This document shows positions 46,168 to 55,492 of a DNA stretch of 64,000 nucleotides, one piece after another. The translations under genes were made by a program, and so were the position numbers. Origin of the DNA: an uncultured Ramlibacter sp. (GTDB taxonomy: Bacteria; Pseudomonadota; Gammaproteobacteria; Burkholderiales; Burkholderiaceae_C); contig NZ_CAKZHQ010000003.1 in the NCBI RefSeq assembly GCF_936925435.1, forward strand, positions 208,227-272,226. The letters run 5' to 3'. Each line of letters opens with the position of its first letter. Position 1 is the stretch's first letter. The notes beneath the pieces were generated by a model. That model saw only the letters and a list, made by a program, of their open reading frames with translations. It was not told the DNA's origin and searched no databases.

Positions 46168-46431
46168 TCACAGCTTGGGCGAAGTGACGCCCGGATCCTC
46201 CGGCAAAGCCGGTGGCAGGGCCGGGCCGAATTCAGGCTCCACCGGGAGGCGGGTCGGATTGGGCGCCTCGGGCTCGGGGCCAGGCGGCAGCGGTTCGGGT
46301 TCAACGGGATGGGTGGCCATGGCTGGAACGGGCTCTTCGGGCGCATTGTGCGGCGGCGAAAAGCCATCGTCCAGTTGCACGGGCGGCGGCACGCTGGCGT
46401 GCAGGCTGGGGTCGGTCTCGTAGGCAATCAT
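46168..46431 (-). CDS. small proline-rich hypothetical protein (first of pair)
   Basis: 87 residues, MIAYETDPSLHASVPPP then proline/glutamate-rich to the end (EPEPLPPGPEPEAPNP). It has no signal peptide or membrane segment. GGACACGCC precedes the ATG with only a weak Shine-Dalgarno. It is followed at once by a second proline-rich gene. The family is unknown. The composition is like linkers or disordered tails. Confidence 0.45.
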   Translation of the reverse strand: MIAYETDPSLHASVPPPVQLDDGFSPPHNAPEEPVPAMATHPVEPEPLPPGPEPEAPNPTRLPVEPEFGPALPPALPEDPGVTSPKL

Positions 46432-46521
46432 GGCGTGTCCTTTGCGCCATGGTGGGCCGGCGTTGCGGCGCCGCCCATCAGTGGGGACGCCTGGCGCGTG
46501 TCGGCTGATGCCGACGCCGCC

Positions 46522-46800
46522 TCAGGCGGCGTCGCGCTCGGCCAACCGCACGGCCTCGCGCCGCAGCACGGTGCTGGGCTCGTGGGTGAATGGTAGGAGC
46601 GGCAAGCCGATCAGGGATTGCAGATGCGCATGGGCCTTGTCCATGTCGTGGCCCACCATGGCCAGGGCGAGTTCGTGGTCCGGCTCCTTGCGCGCGATCT
46701 CCAGGTAGGCGGCGCGTAAGCGCTGGTAGTCCGCTTCAGCGCGTGCCACCTGGTCCTGTGCAGCGAGGAGCTTGGCATATTCGGCACGGCTGTAACGCAT
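46522..46800 (-). CDS. hypothetical helical protein
   Basis: 92 residues, mostly helical, with heptad-like hydrophobic spacing (RAEYAKLLAAQDQVARAEADYQ in parts), likely a short coiled coil. It contains HDMDKAHAHLQSL. No signal or membrane part. No family recognised. It is divergent from the catabolic operon, with the IclR-type site between them. Confidence 0.5.
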   Translation of the reverse strand: MRYSRAEYAKLLAAQDQVARAEADYQRLRAAYLEIARKEPDHELALAMVGHDMDKAHAHLQSLIGLPLLPFTHEPSTVLRREAVRLAERDAA

Positions 46801-46889
46801 CAGTGGACTCGGTCAGTGCTCATGCATGGCATCGTAGGCAGGCTGACGGGCGCGCGACGTAGGACGGATGCAACAACGGTTGCAGGGTA

Positions 46890-46906
46890 TGTCCGCAGAG
46901 CGGATA
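46890..46906. promoter_or_regulatory. IclR-type operator, catabolic operon
   Basis: TGTCCGCAGAGCGGATA contains a perfect TCCGC-AGA-GCGGA inverted repeat. It matches 15 of 17 positions of the palindrome upstream of the IclR gene at 59703-59719. It lies 82 bases before the amidohydrolase start. Confidence 0.7.
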
Positions 46907-46987
46907 CGCCCTGCTTTCGATGGCGGTGCCCGCGTCCGCCCCGCGCAAGATCACATCCACTTCAACTGATCTCGCGAGAACACCGAC

Positions 46988-47839
46988 ATGCACAGGGCGA
47001 TCGACATCGTCGTCAACCTCTTCACCCCGCAAGAGGTAGCCGCCGGCCAGACCGGCTTCGACGCCAGCTTCACCACCCAGGTCCGGATGCCCGAGCACAT
47101 GAAGACGGGCGTCTCCATCGACGACTACCTTCGCAAGATGGATGCGGCCGGCATCGAGCGCTCGCTGCTGATCGCCGTGCGCGCCGGCGACCAGCGCATG
47201 AAGGGCTCTTTCGAGATCCCGTATGAGCAGGTGGCGCAGTGGTGCCGCAAGCACCCCGACCGCTTCTCCGGCCTGGCCGGCGTCGACCCCTACCGCGGCA
47301 TGCAGGGCCTGCGTGACCTGGAGCACGCGGTCAGGGAGCTGGGCTTCGTCGGCGCCCACGTCTATCCGCACTGGTTCCGGCTGGCACCCAACGAGGCGCT
47401 GTACTACCCCTACTACGCCAAGTGCTGCGAGCTGGACGTGCCCATCATGATGCAGGTCGGCCAGAACCTGATCTACCAGAAGGACGTGCGCCTGCCCAGC
47501 GTGGCCCGACCCATCCTGCTGGACCAGATCGCGATCGACTTCCCCGAGCTCAAGCTGCTGGGCATTCACATCGGCGTGCCATGGACCGACGAGATGATCG
47601 CCATGGCCTGGAAGCACGAGAACGTCTACATCGGCATCGACGCCTATGCGCCCAAGTACCTGCCGCAGGCGCTCAAGCACTACATGAACAGCTACGGCTC
47701 GCACAAGGTGATGTTCGGCACCGACTGGCCCGTGATCGATCCCGAGCGCGCCGTGGCCGAGATGGTGGCCCACGACTTCCGCCCCGAGGCCATGCGCCAG
47801 ATCATGCGCGACACGGCCATCAAGGTGTTCAAGCTGTGA
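46988..47839 (+). CDS. amidohydrolase-family (TIM-barrel) protein
   Basis: 283 residues of the amidohydrolase-2 group that includes ACMSD-like decarboxylases and lactone hydrolases. Family parts seen: GAHVYPHWF, LGIHIGVPWTDEM and FGTDWPVIDPE. The N-terminal metal motif usually HxH reads V-V-N (IDIVVNLFTP), so metal binding may be altered or lost. It leads the catabolic operon; its stop overlaps the CoA ligase start (GTGA). The reaction is unknown: a C-C or ester bond hydrolysis or a decarboxylation are family precedents. Confidence 0.8.
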   Translation: MHRAIDIVVNLFTPQEVAAGQTGFDASFTTQVRMPEHMKTGVSIDDYLRKMDAAGIERSLLIAVRAGDQRMKGSFEIPYEQVAQWCRKHPDRFSGLAGVDPYRGMQGLRDLEHAVRELGFVGAHVYPHWFRLAPNEALYYPYYAKCCELDVPIMMQVGQNLIYQKDVRLPSVARPILLDQIAIDFPELKLLGIHIGVPWTDEMIAMAWKHENVYIGIDAYAPKYLPQALKHYMNSYGSHKVMFGTDWPVIDPERAVAEMVAHDFRPEAMRQIMRDTAIKVFKL

Positions 47840-49407
47840 GCGCCCCGGTCTACACCCGCGAAGCGCCGGGCGCCCTGCCCCCGGGCTTTCACAACCTCAC
47901 GGTGGCCAGCGGCATCCGCAGCGCCGCCCGCCGCGAACCCGGCAAGACCGCCGTGATCTGCGGCGCCCAAAGCCGCAGCTATACCCAGCTGGTCGAACAC
48001 ATCGACCGCGTGGCCAACGGCGTTCTCGCGCTGGGCCTGCAGGCCGGCCAGAACGCGGCGATCGTCGCGCCCAACTGCATCGAGTACATCGAAGTGGTCG
48101 CCGGCGTCTCCGAGATCGGCGCGGCCACCGCCACGCCCAACCCGCGGCTGACGCCGCGCGAGCTGGCCGACATCTGCAACGACGCGCAGGCGCAGATCCT
48201 GTTCGTACACCCCGACTGCCTGGCCAGCATCGACCGCTCGCTGTACACCACGCTGCGCCACGTCGTCGTGCTGGGCGACGCCTACGCCCAATGGCTGGCC
48301 ACGGCATCGCCCGACTTCACGCCGGGCTTCCTGCCCGAGTGGACGACCTTCGCCATCCCCTACACCTCGGGCACCACCGGCAAGCCCAAGGGCGTGATGC
48401 TCTCGCACCGCTCGCGCACCCTGTGCTTCCTGAGCTATGCCGGCGAGTACGGCATCTACGCGCCCGAGGACCATTTCCTGGCCTTCGCCCCCATGTGCCA
48501 CGGCGCCGGCCTGGCCTATGCGATGACCTCGGTGTTCACCGGCGGCTGCGTCGAAATCCTGGCAAAGTTCGACGCCGAGACCGTGCTGCGCGCCGTGCAC
48601 TCGGGCCGCGTCACCGGCATGTTCACCGTGCCCACGCACTACCACGCAATGTTCAGCCTGCCTGCCGCCGTGCTGGACGAACTGCGCGGCCACAAGCTGC
48701 GCGGCATCGTCTGCAATGCCGCGCCGCTGCCGCAAGGCCTGAAGGAACTGGTGGTCGGCTACTTCGGCGACGGCCTGCTGCATGAAACCTACGGCTCCAC
48801 CGAGGCCGGCGTGGTCAGCAACCTGCGGCCCAAGGACCAGCTGCGCAAGGTCAACTGCGTCGGCCAGCCCTTCGGCAACAACCTGATCCGCCTGCTGGAC
48901 GAGGCCGGCCGCGAAGTCGGCGCCAACGAGGTCGGCGAGCTGTTCAGCCTGTCGACCACCCTGTTCAACGGCTACTGGCAAAAGCCCGAGGCCACGGCCG
49001 AGGCCTTCCGCGACGGCTGGGTCAGCGTGGGCGACATGGCGCGGCGCGACGACGAGGGCTTCCTCTACATCGTCGACCGCAAGAAGGACATGGTCATCAC
49101 CGGCGGCATCAACGTCTATCCGCGCGAGGTCGAGGCCGTGATCGACCAGCACGACAGCGTGCTGGAGTCCGCCGTCATCGGCGCGCCGGATCCGCAGTGG
49201 GGCGAGAAGCTGGTGGCCTGCGTGGTCGTCCAGCCCGGCGCCGCGCTGGACGCCGCCGCGCTCACCGCACTGTGCCGCAACGAACTGGCGGCCTACAAGC
49301 AACCCAAGCAGTTCCTCCTGATCGAGGCGCTGCCCCGCAACGCCAGCGGCAAGGTGCTCAAGACCTCGCTGCGGACCTGGTACGCGCAACACGCTGCGGC
49401 GCACTGA
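47836..49407 (+). CDS. acyl-CoA synthetase (AMP-dependent ligase)
   Basis: 523-residue ANL ligase that activates a carboxylic acid to its CoA ester. The P-loop YTSGTTGKPKGVM is at residues 176-188, ETYGSTEAG is the A5 motif, and the C-terminal catalytic lysine is Lys506 in NASGKVLK. The GTG start at 47836 overlaps the previous stop. It resembles medium-chain or aromatic acid ligases. The substrate is not predictable from sequence, but the setting suggests the product of the adjacent hydrolase or carboxylase step. Confidence 0.88.
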   Translation: MSAPVYTREAPGALPPGFHNLTVASGIRSAARREPGKTAVICGAQSRSYTQLVEHIDRVANGVLALGLQAGQNAAIVAPNCIEYIEVVAGVSEIGAATATPNPRLTPRELADICNDAQAQILFVHPDCLASIDRSLYTTLRHVVVLGDAYAQWLATASPDFTPGFLPEWTTFAIPYTSGTTGKPKGVMLSHRSRTLCFLSYAGEYGIYAPEDHFLAFAPMCHGAGLAYAMTSVFTGGCVEILAKFDAETVLRAVHSGRVTGMFTVPTHYHAMFSLPAAVLDELRGHKLRGIVCNAAPLPQGLKELVVGYFGDGLLHETYGSTEAGVVSNLRPKDQLRKVNCVGQPFGNNLIRLLDEAGREVGANEVGELFSLSTTLFNGYWQKPEATAEAFRDGWVSVGDMARRDDEGFLYIVDRKKDMVITGGINVYPREVEAVIDQHDSVLESAVIGAPDPQWGEKLVACVVVQPGAALDAAALTALCRNELAAYKQPKQFLLIEALPRNASGKVLKTSLRTWYAQHAAAH

Positions 49408-49456
49408 GCGCCCGACTCCTCCACACCCTTTATCCACACCTCTCCAGGAACTCATC

Positions 49457-51508
49457 ATGGCTTATCGCTTGGGCGTAGACGTGGGCGGCACCTTCACCGA
49501 CCTGCTGCTTTTCGATGACGCGAACGGGCGCTTCTGGCGCAACAAGACACCCTCGACCCCGCACGACCAGTCCGAAGGCGTGCTGGCCGGCGTGCAGGCG
49601 ATCTGCGCGCAGGCCACCATCGAGCCGGCGGCGATCGACCTGTTCCTGCACGGCACCACGGTGGCCACCAATGCCGTGCTCGAAGGCAAGGGAGCGCGCG
49701 TCGGCCTGGTGGTGACCGAGGGCTACCGGCAGATGATGCAGATCGCCCGCTCGCTGGTGCCCGGCGGCCTGGCCGGCTGGATCATCTGGCCCAAGCCCGA
49801 ACCCATGGCCAGGCTGGAAGACACGGTGCAGGTCAAGGGCCGACTGGACGCCAGCGGCGCCGAAGTGCGGCCGCTCGACGATGCGGACATCCGCGCCCAG
49901 CTGACCGTGCTCAAGGGCCAGGGCATCGAGGCGCTCACGATCTCGCTGATCAACGCCTACGTGGACGGCCGGCACGAGCGCCGTGTCGCCGAGATCGCTG
50001 CCGAAGTGCTGCCCGGCGTGCCGGTGTCGCTGTCGCACGTGGTTCTGCCCGAGATGCAGGAGTACGAGCGCACCCTGACCACGGTGGCCAATGCCGCCGT
50101 GCGCCCCGTGGTGGGCCGCTACGTGCGCAACCTGCGCACCAAGCTGCGCGACCTGGGCATGAAGGGCCGCATCTCGCTGCTGCGCTCGGACGGCGGCCTG
50201 ATGTCGTCCGAGGCGGCCGAAGCCCAGCCCGTGTCGCTGCTGATGTCGGGTCCGGCCGGCGGCGTGACAGGCGCGCTCTGGGTGGCGCGCAACGCTGGCC
50301 TGAAAAACATCCTGACGCTGGACGTGGGCGGAACCTCCACCGACGTGGCGCTGATCGAGAACAGCGAGCCGCGCCTGGTGCGCACCACCGACGTCGGCCA
50401 CCTGACGGTGCGCGTCTCGGCGCTGGACGTGAAGACGGTGGGCGCCGGCGGCGGCTCCATCGCCAAGATCCCGGAACTGACCAAGGCGCTGCGCGTCGGC
50501 CCCGAGTCGGCCGGCGCCGTTCCCGGCCCGGCCTGCTATGGCCGCGGCGGCACCCAGGCCACGGTGACCGACGCCAACGTGGTGCTGGGCTACCTGCCCG
50601 AGAACCTGCTGGGCGGCAGCTTCAAGCTGGACCGGGAAGCTGCCCGCGCCGCCGTGCAGCGCACGGCCGACGCCCTCGGCGTCGACCTGTACGAGGCCGC
50701 CCGCGGCATCATCGACATCGTCAACGAAAACATGTTTGGCGCGCTGCGCATGATCTCGGTGCAGCAAGGCTACGACCCGCGCGACTTCGCGCTCATGGGC
50801 TTCGGCGGCGCCGGCCCGCTGCATGTGAACGCCGTGGCCAAGCTGATGGGTTCCTGGCCGGCTGTGTCGCCCGTGTCTCCGGGCGTGCTGTGCGCGCTGG
50901 GCGACGCCACCACGCGCACGCGCAGCGAGACCGCGCGTTCGTTCTCGCGGGTCATCTCACGCAGCACCGAAGCCGAGGTGTTGGAGGTACTCAAGCTGAT
51001 GCGCGACCAGGTGCGCGACAGCCTGGTAGCCGACGGCGAGGATGCCGCCACGCTGGAGCTGCGCTTCGAGGCCGACCTGCGCTACGCCGGCCAGGCCTTC
51101 GAGGTGCCGGTGCCGGTGACGCTGGCTGAGTTCGAGCAGCCCGGCGGCCTGGCGGCCCTGGCCGAGACCTTCCACGCAGCCCACAAGCGGCTGTTCACCT
51201 TCAGCATGGACACCGACACCGAGCTGGTCAACCTGCGGGCCATCGCGCTGGGCAAGGCGCCCGAGCTGCCCGCGCTGGCACTGCCGCAGGGCGATGGCAA
51301 CCCCGCCGCTGCCAGGCTGCGCGACCACCAGATGTGGGTGGACGGCAGCTTCCGCCCGGCCGTGATCTACGACCGCGCCAAACTGCGCGCCGGCGACCGC
51401 ATCCCCGGCCCGGCCGTGGTCTGCGAAATGGACTCGACCACCGTGATCCTGGCGGACGCGGCCGGCACCGTGGACGCCCACGGCAACATCCTGATCAACC
51501 CCGTCTGA
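49457..51508 (+). CDS. hydantoinase/oxoprolinase A-type subunit (HyuA)
   Basis: 683-residue protein of the HyuA/AcxA family with an actin-like ATP-binding fold. Motifs: GVDVGGTFTDLL at residues 6-17, HGTTVATNA, MSGPAGGVTGA and LDVGGTSTDVAL. Such subunits, paired with HyuB, hydrolyse cyclic amides (hydantoins, 5-oxoproline, caprolactam) or carboxylate ketones using ATP. The partner HyuB follows 11 bases later. No small gamma subunit typical of acetone carboxylase is present. Confidence 0.9.
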   Translation: MAYRLGVDVGGTFTDLLLFDDANGRFWRNKTPSTPHDQSEGVLAGVQAICAQATIEPAAIDLFLHGTTVATNAVLEGKGARVGLVVTEGYRQMMQIARSLVPGGLAGWIIWPKPEPMARLEDTVQVKGRLDASGAEVRPLDDADIRAQLTVLKGQGIEALTISLINAYVDGRHERRVAEIAAEVLPGVPVSLSHVVLPEMQEYERTLTTVANAAVRPVVGRYVRNLRTKLRDLGMKGRISLLRSDGGLMSSEAAEAQPVSLLMSGPAGGVTGALWVARNAGLKNILTLDVGGTSTDVALIENSEPRLVRTTDVGHLTVRVSALDVKTVGAGGGSIAKIPELTKALRVGPESAGAVPGPACYGRGGTQATVTDANVVLGYLPENLLGGSFKLDREAARAAVQRTADALGVDLYEAARGIIDIVNENMFGALRMISVQQGYDPRDFALMGFGGAGPLHVNAVAKLMGSWPAVSPVSPGVLCALGDATTRTRSETARSFSRVISRSTEAEVLEVLKLMRDQVRDSLVADGEDAATLELRFEADLRYAGQAFEVPVPVTLAEFEQPGGLAALAETFHAAHKRLFTFSMDTDTELVNLRAIALGKAPELPALALPQGDGNPAAARLRDHQMWVDGSFRPAVIYDRAKLRAGDRIPGPAVVCEMDSTTVILADAAGTVDAHGNILINPV

Positions 51509-51519
51509 AGGAGCACCCC

Positions 51520-53391
51520 ATGCCCGCACGCATCATCGAAACCCAGACGGCGCCGCTGGCGGCCGCCACGGTCGACCCGATCACGTTGGACATCCTGGAG
51601 AACGCACTGCGCAACGCGCGCGTCGAGATGGACGCCACGCTGTTTCGCACCGCGCTGTCGCCCGGCATCCGCGAACAGGGCGACGCCTTTCCGCTGATCG
51701 CCGACCGCAAGGGCCGCATGGTGGTGGGCCAGTTCGGCTCCTTCATCGACGGCTTCCTCCGCAACTACGACGGCGACATCGAGGAAGGCGACGTCATCCT
51801 GCTCAACGACCCCTACTCCTGCGAGGGCGCCGTCAGCCACATCAACGACCAGCTGGTCATCGTGCCGGTGTTCCGCAAGGGCCGGCTGATGGCCTGGGCC
51901 GCGATGTTCGGCCACATGACCGACGTCGGCGGCAAGGTGCCGGGCTCGCTGCCCACCGACGCCAGCACCATCTTCGAGGAGGGCTTTCGCCTGCCTCCGG
52001 TCAAGCTATACCGCAAGGGCGCGCTGCAGGCCGACATCCTGAAGATCGCCGCCCACCAGTCGCGCATGCCCGAGTGGTACAAGGCCGACCTGCATGCCCT
52101 GGTCGCGTCCTGTCGCGTGGCCGCGCGCCGGGTCGAGGAGATGTGCCAGCGTTTCGGCGACGAGGTGTTCGACGCCGCGGTGGGCGAGCTGCTGGCGCGC
52201 AACCACCGCGCCATGAAGCACCTGATCGGCACCCAGATCGGCGAGGCCAAGGTGTCGTTCGAGGACTACCTGTGCGACGACGGCCGCGGCGCCGGCCCGT
52301 TCAAGATCAAGTGCACGATGTGGCGCGAAGGCGAGAGGGTGATCCTGGACTTCGAGGGAACCGACCCGCAGTCCAGCTCATCGATCAACTTCTATATGAA
52401 CGAGAACATGTTCAAGATGTTCTTCGGCATCTACATGATCATGGTGTTCGACCCGCAGGTGCTGTTCAACGACGGCTTCTACGACCTGGTCGACGTGCGC
52501 ATCCCCGAAGGCTCGCTGCTCAAGCCGAAGTTTCCCGCCGCGCTGTCGTGCCGCACCCACGCGCTGGGCCGCATCTTCGACGTGCTGGGCGCGCTGCTGG
52601 GCCAGAAGACGCCCGACTTCCTGTGCGCCGCCGGCTTCTCGTCGTCGCCGCACCTGATGTTCTCGGGCAATACCAAGCAGGGCGACTGGTTCCAGCTGTT
52701 CCAGATCGGCTTCGGCGGCATTCCCGGCCGTCCCTTCGGCGACGGTCCGGACGGCCATTCTCTGTGGCCAGGCTTCACCAACGTGCCCAACGAGTTCCTG
52801 GAGCGCTACTTCCCGATGCGCATCGAGCGCTACGAGACCGTGCCGGACTCGGGCGGCGCCGGCAAATTCCGTGGCGGCAACGGCATTCTCATGAGCTACC
52901 GCTTCCTGGAGAACGGCAAGATCTCCATCCACGACGACCGCTGGTTCGTGCCGCCCTGGGGCGTCAACGGCGGCGCACCGGCCGCCCGTTCGCACAAGCT
53001 GCTCGAGCGCGCAGACGGCAGCCGCACGCCGTTGCCGGCCAAGTGCGACAACATCGACGTGGCGCCGGGCGACCTGCTGCACTTCGTGACCTGGGGCGCG
53101 GGCGGCTGGGGCGACCCGCTGGAACGCGATGCGGCCCTGGTGGCGCTGGAAGTGCGCCGCGGCCTGGTCAGCACTGAAGGCGCGAAGGCCTACGGCGTCG
53201 TGCTGGATGGCACCGGTGAAGTGGACGCGACCGCCACCACGGCACAACGCGAAGCGCTGCGCAGCAGCCGGCCGGCATTGACCGTGTTCAACCGCGGCCC
53301 CGACCTGGCTGCGCTGCGCGAAAGCTGCCTGGCCGACACCGGCCTGCCCGCCCCCACGCCCCCGGTGTGGCCGGGCCACGTTGCGGTCTGA
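51520..53391 (+). CDS. hydantoinase B/oxoprolinase B-type subunit (HyuB)
   Basis: 623-residue HyuB/AcxB-family protein. It has DPITLDILENALRNARVEM, LLNDPYSCEGAVSHINDQLV (parts), HMTDVGG with conserved metal/acid residues, and the C-terminal GAGGWGDPLERD ending typical of this family. AAGGAG lies seven bases before ATG 51520. It holds the amide- or ketone-processing active site with HyuA supplying ATP hydrolysis. Whether the pair is a hydrolase or carboxylase is open. Confidence 0.9.
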   Translation: MPARIIETQTAPLAAATVDPITLDILENALRNARVEMDATLFRTALSPGIREQGDAFPLIADRKGRMVVGQFGSFIDGFLRNYDGDIEEGDVILLNDPYSCEGAVSHINDQLVIVPVFRKGRLMAWAAMFGHMTDVGGKVPGSLPTDASTIFEEGFRLPPVKLYRKGALQADILKIAAHQSRMPEWYKADLHALVASCRVAARRVEEMCQRFGDEVFDAAVGELLARNHRAMKHLIGTQIGEAKVSFEDYLCDDGRGAGPFKIKCTMWREGERVILDFEGTDPQSSSSINFYMNENMFKMFFGIYMIMVFDPQVLFNDGFYDLVDVRIPEGSLLKPKFPAALSCRTHALGRIFDVLGALLGQKTPDFLCAAGFSSSPHLMFSGNTKQGDWFQLFQIGFGGIPGRPFGDGPDGHSLWPGFTNVPNEFLERYFPMRIERYETVPDSGGAGKFRGGNGILMSYRFLENGKISIHDDRWFVPPWGVNGGAPAARSHKLLERADGSRTPLPAKCDNIDVAPGDLLHFVTWGAGGWGDPLERDAALVALEVRRGLVSTEGAKAYGVVLDGTGEVDATATTAQREALRSSRPALTVFNRGPDLAALRESCLADTGLPAPTPPVWPGHVAV

Positions 53392-53407
53392 GCGGACGCG
53401 CCCGGCG

Positions 53408-54193
53408 ATGGAATTCACCAGCCTGCGCTATGCGAAAGCCGGCCGTGTCGGCGTGATGGTCTTCGACACGCCGGCTGCGCTGAACGCGATCACCGAATTG
53501 CGCCTGCGCGAGATGGAGCTGTTACTCACCGAAATCGAAGCGGACGAGGACCTGGGCGCGCTGGTCATCACCGGCGGCGAAGGCAAGGCCTTCTGCGTCG
53601 GCCTGGACCTGGACCTGCTGGACCGGGCGTTCGACGACATCATCTATTTCGAGACCGTGGTGCGCCGGGTGAACATGCTCATCACGCGGCTGGAGGCGCT
53701 GCCCATCCCCACCATCGCCGCCGTGAACGGCATCACGCGGGCCGGCGGCTTCGAGCTGACCATGGGCTGCGACTTCGTGCTGATCGCCGACGAGGCCCGC
53801 TACGGCGATGTGCACACCGACTCCGGCGTGCTGCCGGCCGCGGCCTCGCTGCGGCTCAAGCGCCGCATCGGCGAGCAGCGCGCCAAGGAGATGATCTGGA
53901 CCGCCCGCTGGTATGACGGCCCCGAGGCCGTGGCTGCCGGCCTGGCCCTACGCAGCGTGCCGCGCGCCGAATTGCAGACCACCGCCCTGGCCTTCGCCGC
54001 CAGCCTCACGGACAAGCCGCGCGCCGTCATTGCAGCGAACAAGCGGGTCTTCCAGCAAGGCGTGGACGCCGGCCTGGCCGAGGGCGCCGAAATCGAGCTG
54101 CGCAACTTTGTCGCCTACATGGGCAGCGAGCCCTACGGCCGCGAGGCCTACCTGGCCTTTCGCGAGGGGCGCCAACCGGCGTGGAAGACGTGA
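53408..54193 (+). CDS. enoyl-CoA hydratase/isomerase-family protein
   Basis: 261-residue crotonase. The oxyanion-hole segment FCVGLDL and ITRAGGFELTMGCD are present; Glu116 matches the first catalytic glutamate of rat enoyl-CoA hydratase (Glu144). The second catalytic glutamate position (Glu164) reads His136 in GDVHTDSGVLP. This suggests isomerase, hydrolase or lyase chemistry rather than simple hydration. It is the last gene before the transporter operon and lies in the same run as the ligase and HyuAB. Confidence 0.86.
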   Translation: MEFTSLRYAKAGRVGVMVFDTPAALNAITELRLREMELLLTEIEADEDLGALVITGGEGKAFCVGLDLDLLDRAFDDIIYFETVVRRVNMLITRLEALPIPTIAAVNGITRAGGFELTMGCDFVLIADEARYGDVHTDSGVLPAAASLRLKRRIGEQRAKEMIWTARWYDGPEAVAAGLALRSVPRAELQTTALAFAASLTDKPRAVIAANKRVFQQGVDAGLAEGAEIELRNFVAYMGSEPYGREAYLAFREGRQPAWKT

Positions 54194-54205
54194 ACCTGCG
54201 CCAAC

Positions 54206-54222
54206 TGTTCGCACAGCGGATA
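54206..54222. promoter_or_regulatory. IclR-type operator, transporter operon
   Basis: TGTTCGCACAGCGGATA matches 15 of 17 positions of the palindrome upstream of the IclR gene. It lies 12 bases after the crotonase stop and 72 bases before the substrate-binding-protein start, so it marks a separate promoter for the Liv genes. Confidence 0.68.
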
Positions 54223-54294
54223 GACCTGCAACCCGTGTGCGGCGCCCGCCGGCCGGCTCCTTAACATCCTGTCACCCTCACCGGAGAACTTCCC

Positions 54295-55452
54295 ATGAAC
54301 CTGATCCCGAAGAGAACATTCGCCAAGTCCTGCGTGGCGGCCGCCCTGCTTGCCGCATCGACCTGGCCGCTGCACGCGCTGGCGCAAAACGAGATCGTCG
54401 TCGGCGCCGTCGTGCCCATCACCGGTCCGCTCGCCTCGATCGGCCTGCCCGGCTACAACGCCCTGAAACTGGCGCAGGACGACATCAATGCGGCCGGCGG
54501 CATCAACGGGAAGAAGCTGAGGATTGCCTTCGAGGACACCACCGCGAGCAACAGCGGCGCCGTCAATGCCTACGTGAAGCTGGTCAAACAGTACAACCCG
54601 CCCTTCATCTTCACCTCCAGCCTGTCGACCCAGGTGCTGGCGACCGAGCCGGAGATCGCCAAGGCCAAGATTCCGACCATGACCGCCGGTGGCGCCATGG
54701 CCATCGAGGCGCGCAAGAACCCCTACATCTTCCGCACCCGTCCGGCCGACGTCCTGGGCGCCGGCGCGCTGGCCTGGGGCATCACCGAGTCGCTCAAGAA
54801 GAGCAAGCCCGGCATCCTGTACACGCAGGACGAATACGGCACCGGCGCCGCCAATGCGCTGGAGGAGCTGCTGAAGAAGGCCGGCGTGACCGTGGTCGCC
54901 AAGGAAGCCTTCAACCCGCGCGACAACGATTTCTCGGCCCAACTGCTGAGCGCCAAGAACAAGGGCGCCGACGTGCTGGTCACCTTCAACTACAACCGCG
55001 ACGGCGCCTTGCTGCTCAAGCAGCGCAAGAGCCTGGGCATCGACCTGCCGCTGGTCTCCGGCACGGGCATGGCCTCGCCCGGCACGCTGGACCTGGTGGA
55101 AGCAGATGACGTGACGAAGATGCTGGTGGCTGCCGACACCGTGCTGGGCGAGGACGTCAGCCCGGCCAGCGTGGAGTTCGTGCGCCGCTACGTCATCACC
55201 TACAAGATGCGCCCGGACTCCTTCGGTGCCTCGTACTACGATGGCGCCATGATGCTGGCCGAGGGCCTGCGCAAGGTCGGTCCTGATCCCGAGAAACTGC
55301 GCGCCTACCTGGCCGGCGTGAAGAACTTCAAGGGCGTCGCCCGTACCTACACCACCGACGCCGCCACCGGTAACATGGCCCACAGCGTGAACATGGCAGT
55401 GTTCAGGGCTGGCAGCAAGGAGCTCAAGAGCATCGCGGTCTACCCCAAGTAA
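54295..55452 (+). CDS. Liv-type ABC substrate-binding protein
   Basis: 385-residue periplasmic binding protein with a Sec signal cleaved after Ala30 (HALA-QNEI). Typical of the LivK group: VVPITGPLASIGLPGYNALK, AAGGINGKK, and RTRPADVLGAGALAWG in the hinge region. It captures the imported compound. In this context aromatic or alicyclic acids and their derivatives are as likely as amino acids. Confidence 0.9.
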   Translation: MNLIPKRTFAKSCVAAALLAASTWPLHALAQNEIVVGAVVPITGPLASIGLPGYNALKLAQDDINAAGGINGKKLRIAFEDTTASNSGAVNAYVKLVKQYNPPFIFTSSLSTQVLATEPEIAKAKIPTMTAGGAMAIEARKNPYIFRTRPADVLGAGALAWGITESLKKSKPGILYTQDEYGTGAANALEELLKKAGVTVVAKEAFNPRDNDFSAQLLSAKNKGADVLVTFNYNRDGALLLKQRKSLGIDLPLVSGTGMASPGTLDLVEADDVTKMLVAADTVLGEDVSPASVEFVRRYVITYKMRPDSFGASYYDGAMMLAEGLRKVGPDPEKLRAYLAGVKNFKGVARTYTTDAATGNMAHSVNMAVFRAGSKELKSIAVYPK

Positions 55453-55492
55453 AGATCCGGCAGCTCCCAAGTCCCGCACAAAGCAGCGCTCC

